Notes under the pieces: generated by a model
Database searches by the model: none
What the model was told of the DNA's origin: nothing
What the model saw: the letters and a program-made list of their open reading frames with translations, nothing else
Program-made: the position numbers and the translations under genes
Source: Chloroflexota bacterium
GTDB lineage: Bacteria > Chloroflexota > Anaerolineae > Anaerolineales > UBA11858
Reading direction: 5' to 3'
Assembly (NCBI GenBank): GCA_016865865.1
Contig: VGOC01000031.1
Coordinates: 1-32,812, forward strand
Length of the DNA stretch: 32,812 nucleotides
Shown here: piece by piece, positions 7,483 to 14,439 of the stretch
Numbering within the stretch: the stretch's first letter is position 1
Layout of the letters: each line of letters starts with the position of its first letter

Positions 7483-9513
7483 CTAACGAATGACTTCCTG
7501 GAAACGAAAGGCTTCCATCGTAATCGCATCCGTAGGGCAGCGTTCGGCGCATAACGCGCAACGGGTACAGGCGTTATCATCTTTGAGCATCGCGGCAAGG
7601 GGGAAGGGAGCCTCTTCAAGAAACGAAGATAGCGATGTCCCAAGATAGGCTTCGACCACCTTTCGATATTGTTCATCTCCTTCGAGCTGATCAAGCGTGA
7701 CGATCTTGAGGCAATCCCAGGGACAGACATCAACGCAGGCATTACACAGGATACATTTGCTGCCATCGAAGATGGTATTGACGCTGCACTCCAGGCACCG
7801 GCTTCCCTGCTCGGCTGCCTCCCCCTCTGAATAACCCACCTCGACCACCGCGATGCCCGTCCGCCGATCCAACGGAAGAGAAGGCACTGTACGGCGCTGG
7901 AGTTTGGTCCAGTTTTCGAAAAGGACATGATTGGATAGTTCTGTCCACTCGATCCTGGTTTCCACGCTAAGCGGCTGCCCCTGGACGAAACCCTCGATCC
8001 CTAAAGCTGCCAGATGCCCATGTTTGACCGCATCAATGATCAGCCGGGGGCCATAAGAGACATCACCGCCGGCAAACACATCTGGCGCGCTGGTCTGCCC
8101 TGTCGCCTGATTGATTTCCACCAATCCACGCGCCGAGAGCCGAATATCGTCCGCGCCGCCCAGCACGCCGAGGTCAGCCTGCTGACCAATCGCCAGGATC
8201 AACGTATCGCACTCCCACACCTCTTCTGTGTTGGGCTTGAATTTGGGATCGAAATGTCCCTGCACATCAAACACCGATTCGACTGCGATGACCTCCAATC
8301 CAGTGACCCTGCCGTTTTCCCCCAGGATGCGGTTCGGCCCGAGCCGTGTGAAGATGCGAATGCCTTCTTCGAGGGCGTCCTCCAGCTCGATCTCCGAGGC
8401 CGGCATCTCGTCCCAATCCTCCAGGGCGATCATTCTCACATCCGCCACACCTAGGCGAATGGCAGTGCGGGCGACATCGATGGCTGTGCTGACGGTCTCG
8501 GATTCTTCCTCTGCGCGCGCTTCGGTGTCGGCCAACGCCGCCTGCTGAGCCGCGCTGAGCTGCCCAACCCGCAAGGCTGTACGAGCGGCATCCATGGCTA
8601 CATCGCCGCCGCCAACCACCAGCACCTTCTTCCCCAGCCTGACTTCATAGCCCAAGTTGTAATTCAGCAGCAGATCAACCGCCGTGATGACGCCGTCCAG
8701 GTTTGCCCCCTCGATATCGAGCGAGCGCCCTTTCATGAGGCCAATCCCAAGGAAAACAGCATCGTTCTCTTTCCGAAGGTCAGCCAGCGTGATCTGATCC
8801 CCAATCGGCGTGTTATAGCGTATTTCCACTCCCAGATCCAGGATCTCCTGGATTTCCAGATCCATATCTACCTGGTCAATTCGGTAGAGAGGCACGCCAT
8901 AACGCAACATCCCGCCGCTTTTTGGCCCGGCCTCGTAGATCGTGACTTTGTGCCCCAGGAGCGCCAGGTCGTGAGCCACGGTGAGGCCAGCGGGGCCAGA
9001 ACCGATCACGGCGATTTTAGCCTTTCTGCGTCCAGGCCGTGACGCCAGTTGCATGAGTTGCCTGCGCGACCAACGAGCGGGAGAATACTGTACGGAAGCG
9101 CCGAGGCCGGGAGCATCCTGGATAGGGGCAATTGCTTTTTGCGGGCTCGAGAAAAACCGTCGAAATCCAGGGACGCTCGTTGATACGCCGGAGGATGCCC
9201 CACGGCGCGATTCCGGCCCGTATCGCTCCGTCAGCACGCGCTTGATGGGTCGGATAGCGACCGGCTTTGCCTCGGGGCCAATATCTCCCCGACGGCAGGC
9301 AGTTTCACAGGGCGCGCCGCAGATGCGCCCGCAAATCGTCGAGAGCGGATTTGGGTCGTGCGCAATTTCATAACCCAGCTCGATTTCCCCTCGCGCCGCG
9401 GCGGTCACATAACCACGTGCATCCGTGTAAACAGGACAGGCAGCCTGGCACTTGATCATCTCGCGCCAGGTATCGGTGGTAGGAACTTTCACACGATACT
9501 TGTTTTTGAACAT
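7483..9513 (-). CDS. GltD-like FAD/NAD(P)-dependent oxidoreductase with Fe-S domains
   Basis: N-terminal CGRICGAPCETACRRG; VIGSGPAGLTVAHDLALLGHKVTIYEA; C-terminal CILCNACVDVCP and CTRCALCAERCP. Confidence 0.9.
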   Translation of the reverse strand: MFKNKYRVKVPTTDTWREMIKCQAACPVYTDARGYVTAAARGEIELGYEIAHDPNPLSTICGRICGAPCETACRRGDIGPEAKPVAIRPIKRVLTERYGPESRRGASSGVSTSVPGFRRFFSSPQKAIAPIQDAPGLGASVQYSPARWSRRQLMQLASRPGRRKAKIAVIGSGPAGLTVAHDLALLGHKVTIYEAGPKSGGMLRYGVPLYRIDQVDMDLEIQEILDLGVEIRYNTPIGDQITLADLRKENDAVFLGIGLMKGRSLDIEGANLDGVITAVDLLLNYNLGYEVRLGKKVLVVGGGDVAMDAARTALRVGQLSAAQQAALADTEARAEEESETVSTAIDVARTAIRLGVADVRMIALEDWDEMPASEIELEDALEEGIRIFTRLGPNRILGENGRVTGLEVIAVESVFDVQGHFDPKFKPNTEEVWECDTLILAIGQQADLGVLGGADDIRLSARGLVEINQATGQTSAPDVFAGGDVSYGPRLIIDAVKHGHLAALGIEGFVQGQPLSVETRIEWTELSNHVLFENWTKLQRRTVPSLPLDRRTGIAVVEVGYSEGEAAEQGSRCLECSVNTIFDGSKCILCNACVDVCPWDCLKIVTLDQLEGDEQYRKVVEAYLGTSLSSFLEEAPFPLAAMLKDDNACTRCALCAERCPTDAITMEAFRFQEVIR

Positions 9514-9604
9514 ATTCCATCCTGAAAAGAATGATTCTGCCTGGGGGATAGTTCATCCCCATATCCTTTAAGGCGGAATTCATTCAGCAATTAAATGGCA
9601 ATAT

Positions 9605-9646
9605 GAATATCGCGCCACGAATACTGCGCTACCAATATTGCGCTGA
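9605..9646. repeat. Three tandem degenerate 14-mers upstream of the oxidoreductase gene
   Basis: GAATATCGCGCCAC / GAATACTGCGCTAC / CAATATTGCGCTGA. Confidence 0.5.
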
Positions 9647-9707
9647 TAAATCTTCGCGATTGGCGTAGTTTAACAAGATAATTCTAACGTATCAAAGCTT
9701 ATTTGTC

Positions 9708-9723
9708 TTTGCGCTAGCGCAAA
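9708..9723. promoter_or_regulatory. Candidate Crp/Fnr-superfamily operator (perfect 16-bp palindrome)
   Basis: TTTGCGCTAGCGCAAA fits TTG-N8-CAA; intergenic between the regulator gene and the oxidoreductase gene. Confidence 0.5.
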
Positions 9724-9776
9724 TTTGGACTAATTAGGGCTACCATTGTCAATTAAATTATACCCCAATTGATTTC

Positions 9777-10529
9777 CTACAAATCACACAGACCCGAAGA
9801 ATCTACACGCTCGGCCTCGTTCACATTCTGGATGATGTCTTCTGCAATCGTCACTAATCCATGCGGCGAAAGGATCACCACCTGCTGACGTTTACTCTGC
9901 ACCAGGCCTCTGCTTTCCCAACTCTTGAGCACCCGGCTGACCGTGAACAATGTTGTGCCTGTCAACTCGGCCAAATCCTGGCGCGACAGCCGAAGGTCGA
10001 GCAGCACCCCCTGTTCGATTGTACGCCCCGATTGGTGGGCTAACCGCAAGACCGCCCTGGCAACGCGCTGCTCGACCTTCTGCGTGGATAGCTCGCGGAC
10101 TCTATTCTGCAATTCGCGAATTTGTCCCGCCATGATGTGCATAGCGTTCAAAGCCAGGCGCGGCGCGCCCTCCATCAGTCGATTCATCGTCACCCGGTCC
10201 CAGGCCAGGGCCCGGCACTTCCCCACCGCCTCGGCAGAAACCGGATAGGCGACATGCTTCAGGATGGCAATAATCCCGAACACCCGGCCGGGAACAAGGT
10301 ATCCCAGGATCACCTGTAATCCGTTGGTTGTCACCTGAGTGAGTTTGACCTTGCCTTCGATGAGCACATAAGCGATTTCAGCCGGATCTTCCTCCATGAA
10401 AAAATACGCCCCATCTTTCAGCTCATGGATATTGGCTGCCGCGATCACCGGATCGAATTCCGCATCGTCGAGACCGCGAAATATAGCTGCCCTGCGGATA
10501 AGGTCTGTCTCTGCTCGGGAGAGTTCCAT
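9777..10529 (-). CDS. Crp/Fnr-family transcriptional regulator
   Basis: cNMP-binding-like N-terminus and HTH LSRQDLAELTGTTLFTVSRVLKSWESRGLV; no FNR-type N-terminal Cys cluster. Confidence 0.9.
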   Translation of the reverse strand: MELSRAETDLIRRAAIFRGLDDAEFDPVIAAANIHELKDGAYFFMEEDPAEIAYVLIEGKVKLTQVTTNGLQVILGYLVPGRVFGIIAILKHVAYPVSAEAVGKCRALAWDRVTMNRLMEGAPRLALNAMHIMAGQIRELQNRVRELSTQKVEQRVARAVLRLAHQSGRTIEQGVLLDLRLSRQDLAELTGTTLFTVSRVLKSWESRGLVQSKRQQVVILSPHGLVTIAEDIIQNVNEAERVDSSGLCDL

Positions 10530-10582
10530 GGCTCAATTATTATCCACAGAGCTGTCTCCAGCCACAACCAGAATGGGACAAT

Positions 10583-12424
10583 CTATTCCACCGTCACACT
10601 CTTCGCCAGGTTTCGCGGCTGATCCACATCCAATCCACGTAAGGCGGCGATGTGATAGGCCAGCATCTGCAAAGGGATTACCGTAGTCACCGGGCTGAGC
10701 ATCCAGGGGGTTTCGGGAACCCAAATGACCTGATCGGCCACGGGCGGGATCAGTTCGTCGCCATCGGTCGCCACAGCAATGACGCGCCCGCCGCGCGCTT
10801 TGGCCTGCTCGATCTGGCTGAACATCTTCTCGTACCAGGGATCGCGCGGGGCGATCACCACCACCGGCATCTCCGAATCGATCAAGGCGATGGGGCCGTG
10901 TTTCATCTCCCCGGCAGGATAACCTTCAGCATGGATATAGGAAATCTCTTTGAGCTTCAGGGCGCCTTCATAGGCTGTGGGCATATTGACCCCCCGCCCC
11001 AGGTAGAGGGCATGTTTGGCATCCAACAGCGTTTGAGCGACCTTTTCGATCCCAGCTTCGCGGTCCAGGCACTTCCCCGCCAGATCAGGCACCAGGCGCA
11101 GGTCGGCAACCAGTTTGCGCCGCCTGGCTTCGTCAATCACTCCGCGCAGATCAGCCAACAGAATCGCCAGCATGTACAAATCCACCAGCGGAGCGGTGTA
11201 CGCCTTGGTCGAAGCCACGCCGATCTCTGGGCCGGTCTGCATGGAGATGAAACCGTCGGCGATGCGCATGGCCTGCGAGCCGATCGCATTGACGATCGCC
11301 CATAGCCTGGCCCCTTTCGATCGGCCCTCCTCCATAGCCGCCAGCGTATCGGCAGTCTCGCCTGATTGGCTGATCGCCAGCACCACATCATCCGGCCCGA
11401 TAATCGGGTCGCTGTAGCGGAACTCCGAGCCGATCTCCACCTCCACCGGCACACGGGCGATGCGCTCGATCAGCACCTTTCCCACCATCCCGGCATAGGC
11501 TGCCGTCCCACAGGCGGTAATGTAAATCTTCTCGATTCCGCGCGCCAGCTCCGGGGTCAGTTTGAGGTCTGGCAAGCGGATGCGGCCAGCCTCGAAATCC
11601 ACGCGACCGGCGATGGTATCGGTCAATGAGCGCACCTGTTCGTGGATTTCCTTGTGCATGAAGTGGCGGTATTCGCCCTTCTCCGCAGAGACCGGGTCCC
11701 AAGGCACATGATTGATCTCGAAAGCGACCGGATCGCCGTCCAGCGTATTGACCTGCACCCCATCGCGCGTCACCACGGCCATCTGACGCGATTCCAGGAA
11801 GACCATCTGGCGGGTGTGTTCCAGGATAGCAGGTAAGTCCGAGGCCACATACGTCTCCCCCTCCCCCAGGCCAATCACCACCCCGCCAGCATTGCCAATG
11901 CGGGCAGCCACGATCTTATCGGGTTCTGCGCGCGACATCACCACCACCCCATGCGCGCCGCGCAGATGACCCAGGGCTTTGCGAGCCGCTTCGACCAGAC
12001 CGTCCTGCGAAGAGAGATAGCGCTCCACCAGGTGGACGATCACCTCGGTGTCGGTCTCCGATTTGAACTCGACGCCCTCGCTCTCCAGTTCCTCGCGCAA
12101 CTCCAGGAAATTCTCGACGATGCCGTTATGTACCAGCACCACATCGCCGGTCATGCCCATGTGCGGGTGTGCGTTGCGGGCATTCGGCTCGCCATGGGTC
12201 GCCCAGCGGGTATGTCCAATGCCGATATTGCCATGCACCGGCTCCTCAGCCACCAGGGCGGTCAGGCGCGACAGCTTGCCTGCATCGCGGCGCACCTCGA
12301 TCTGGCCATCCTGCAAAACCGCCAGGCCTGCTGAGTCATAGCCGCGGTACTCCAGGCGCTTGAGGCCGTTCAGGATGATCGGCATGGCATCCTGCGGCCC
12401 GATATATCCAACGATTCCACACAT
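10583..12424 (-). CDS. glmS: Glutamine--fructose-6-phosphate aminotransferase (isomerizing)
   Basis: MCGIVGYIGPQ start, two SIS domains, C-terminal LAKSVTVE. Confidence 0.97.
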   Translation of the reverse strand: MCGIVGYIGPQDAMPIILNGLKRLEYRGYDSAGLAVLQDGQIEVRRDAGKLSRLTALVAEEPVHGNIGIGHTRWATHGEPNARNAHPHMGMTGDVVLVHNGIVENFLELREELESEGVEFKSETDTEVIVHLVERYLSSQDGLVEAARKALGHLRGAHGVVVMSRAEPDKIVAARIGNAGGVVIGLGEGETYVASDLPAILEHTRQMVFLESRQMAVVTRDGVQVNTLDGDPVAFEINHVPWDPVSAEKGEYRHFMHKEIHEQVRSLTDTIAGRVDFEAGRIRLPDLKLTPELARGIEKIYITACGTAAYAGMVGKVLIERIARVPVEVEIGSEFRYSDPIIGPDDVVLAISQSGETADTLAAMEEGRSKGARLWAIVNAIGSQAMRIADGFISMQTGPEIGVASTKAYTAPLVDLYMLAILLADLRGVIDEARRRKLVADLRLVPDLAGKCLDREAGIEKVAQTLLDAKHALYLGRGVNMPTAYEGALKLKEISYIHAEGYPAGEMKHGPIALIDSEMPVVVIAPRDPWYEKMFSQIEQAKARGGRVIAVATDGDELIPPVADQVIWVPETPWMLSPVTTVIPLQMLAYHIAALRGLDVDQPRNLAKSVTVE

Positions 12425-12531
12425 CGGCGCGAATTATAACCCATCCAGAGTGATTGACAAGCCTTCATCATTTCGCTAGGATTAAGGTGTTCACTGGAAA
12501 AAATCGTGGAAGAGAGAATCCACTACCCTAA

Positions 12532-12670
12532 GAGAGTGTTTTAAAACTCAAATCGGCCACAGATGAACACAGACAAAAGGGATTTCGGCGATAAAAGACG
12601 GCTGTTCATCAAGAAAATCGGTGTTCATCTGTGTTTATCTGTGGTTTCTGGCGACTTTTAAAACAGTCTC
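12532..12670. mobile_element. Palindromic MITE-like element (~139 bp)
   Basis: Terminal inverted repeats GAGA(G/C)TGTTTTAAAA; inner inverted CCACAGATGAACACAGA / TCTGTGTTTATCTGTGG; flanked by TAA on both sides. Confidence 0.6.
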
Positions 12671-12688
12671 TAAGGAGAGGCCTGACCG

Positions 12689-13492
12689 ATGAACAGGAAA
12701 TTCGCTTGTCTGAAATTTGGGGTGATCTGCCTATTGATGTTTGGCTTTGTCCTCTCAGCCTGTACACCACGAGAGGCCCTCACGCCTGTTGCCATGCCTG
12801 GCGGTCTTCCTCCCCCCATCGCGACCGAAGCAGAAGAGACACTCTCCACCGCCACCCCAGATCCGTTCGCCAACGACCGCGAGCGCATGGTCGTTGACCA
12901 GATCGAGGCCCGCGGCATCAGCGACCCGGCCGTGCTGGCGGCCATGCGAGCAACGCCGCGCCACGAGTTCGTGCTCGATGAATACCTCGACCAGGCCTAC
13001 GCCGACCACCCCCTGCCTATTGATTACGGCCAGACCATCTCGCAGCCCTATATCGTCGCCCTGATGACGGAGATGCTCGCAGTCGAGGCTGGCGACCGTG
13101 TCCTGGAGATCGGAACCGGCAGCGGCTACCAGGCTGCCGTGCTGGCCGAGATGGATGTCGAAGTCTACACCATCGAGATCATCCCCGAGCTGGCCTCGCA
13201 GGCAACAAAGCGACTGGCCGAATTGAGCTACAGCAACGTCCAAACTCTCAACGCCGATGGGTATTTCGGCTGGGAAGAACATGCCCCCTTCGATGCCATC
13301 ATCGTCACCGCCGCCCCCGATCATCTCCCTCAACCCCTGATCGCTCAACTCGAAGACGGCGGCAGATTGGTGATCCCTATCGGGCCTGTGGGCGCGGTGC
13401 AGACCTTATGGATGTTCGAAAAAGACGGCAAAGAAATCAAGGCAACCAATTGGGGCGCGGTACGTTTCGTGCCGCTGACAGGAGAACACTAA
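12689..13492 (+). CDS. Protein-L-isoaspartate O-methyltransferase family, predicted lipoprotein
   Basis: Signal with LSAC lipobox; VLEIGTGSGYQAAVLAEM SAM motif; PRHEFV...YADHPLPIDYGQTISQPYIVALM. Confidence 0.9.
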   Translation: MNRKFACLKFGVICLLMFGFVLSACTPREALTPVAMPGGLPPPIATEAEETLSTATPDPFANDRERMVVDQIEARGISDPAVLAAMRATPRHEFVLDEYLDQAYADHPLPIDYGQTISQPYIVALMTEMLAVEAGDRVLEIGTGSGYQAAVLAEMDVEVYTIEIIPELASQATKRLAELSYSNVQTLNADGYFGWEEHAPFDAIIVTAAPDHLPQPLIAQLEDGGRLVIPIGPVGAVQTLWMFEKDGKEIKATNWGAVRFVPLTGEH

Positions 13493-13597
13493 ATCCAATG
13501 CTCGCGATTCTATGGTCTCCCTACGGGACAGAACGAGGTAAACTTGTTCGTATCCACTTACTGATTTTTGAAATATAATTGTGTCGAGGAGGTAAAT

Positions 13598-13999
13598 ATG
13601 CCTGTAATTCAAGTTGAAGCCCAGGTGCCAACCGATGAATTGTTGAAGGCGGTAGGGCAATTGAGCCAACCTGATTTAGAGCAATTTGTTTTTCAGGTCA
13701 TCGCATTGCGCGCGAAACGACAAGCGCCTGGTTTACCACGCGATGAATCCGAACTGCTGCTCAAAATCAATGAGGGAATGCCGCCTGATATTCAGGCCCG
13801 ATACAATGATCTGATTGCAAAACGTCAAGACGAGACATTAACACCAGACGAGTACAAAGAATTGCTACGGCTGACACAACAAGTTGAAAAATTGGAAGTG
13901 CGTCGTGTCGAGTACTTGGCTGAACTCGCGCGCTTGCGTAGAATGTCATTAACCGCTCTGATGGAAAATCTGGGAATTCGACCACCCACCTATGCCTGA
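13598..13999 (+). CDS. Small protein of unknown function preceding an HNH endonuclease
   Basis: GAGGAGG RBS before ATG 13598; stop overlaps the HNH start by 8 nt. Confidence 0.8.
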   Translation: MPVIQVEAQVPTDELLKAVGQLSQPDLEQFVFQVIALRAKRQAPGLPRDESELLLKINEGMPPDIQARYNDLIAKRQDETLTPDEYKELLRLTQQVEKLEVRRVEYLAELARLRRMSLTALMENLGIRPPTYA

Positions 14000-14426
14000 A
14001 CGACGCGTTACTTCTGAACTAAAACAAGCCGTGCTTGAGCGCGCCCGCAGTCGTTGCGAATACTGCAAAAGCCAATTGCGTTTCGCTACTCAATCTTTCT
14101 CCACCGAACATATCATCCCGCATCATTCAGGCGGAGAAACCTCATTTGATAATCTCGCGCTTGCATGTCAGGGATGCAACAACCACAAATACACAAAGAC
14201 AGAAGCGCTCGATCCCATATCAGACAATATCGTTCCGCTCTATCATCCGCGACAACAACCCTGGCACGACCATTTTGCGTGGAACGACAATTTCACTCTC
14301 GTTATCGGACTAACACCCACAGGAAGAGCCACAATTCAAGCGCTGCGCTTGAATCGAGAGGAACTTGTCAATTTGCGGCGCGTTTTGTATGCAATGGGAG
14401 AACATCCGCCCGCAGAGATTGATTGA
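13992..14426 (+). CDS. HNH endonuclease
   Basis: CEYCKSQ...STEHIIPHHSGGETSFDNLALACQGCNNHK. Confidence 0.9.
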   Translation: MPERRVTSELKQAVLERARSRCEYCKSQLRFATQSFSTEHIIPHHSGGETSFDNLALACQGCNNHKYTKTEALDPISDNIVPLYHPRQQPWHDHFAWNDNFTLVIGLTPTGRATIQALRLNREELVNLRRVLYAMGEHPPAEID

Positions 14427-14439
14427 ACTCGAACAGACT

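Noticed and set aside
10652-11305. 217-aa plus-strand ORF
   Set aside because: Antisense to glmS; no domain, mirror frame.
12755-13348. 197-aa minus-strand ORF
   Set aside because: Antisense to the isoaspartyl methyltransferase gene.
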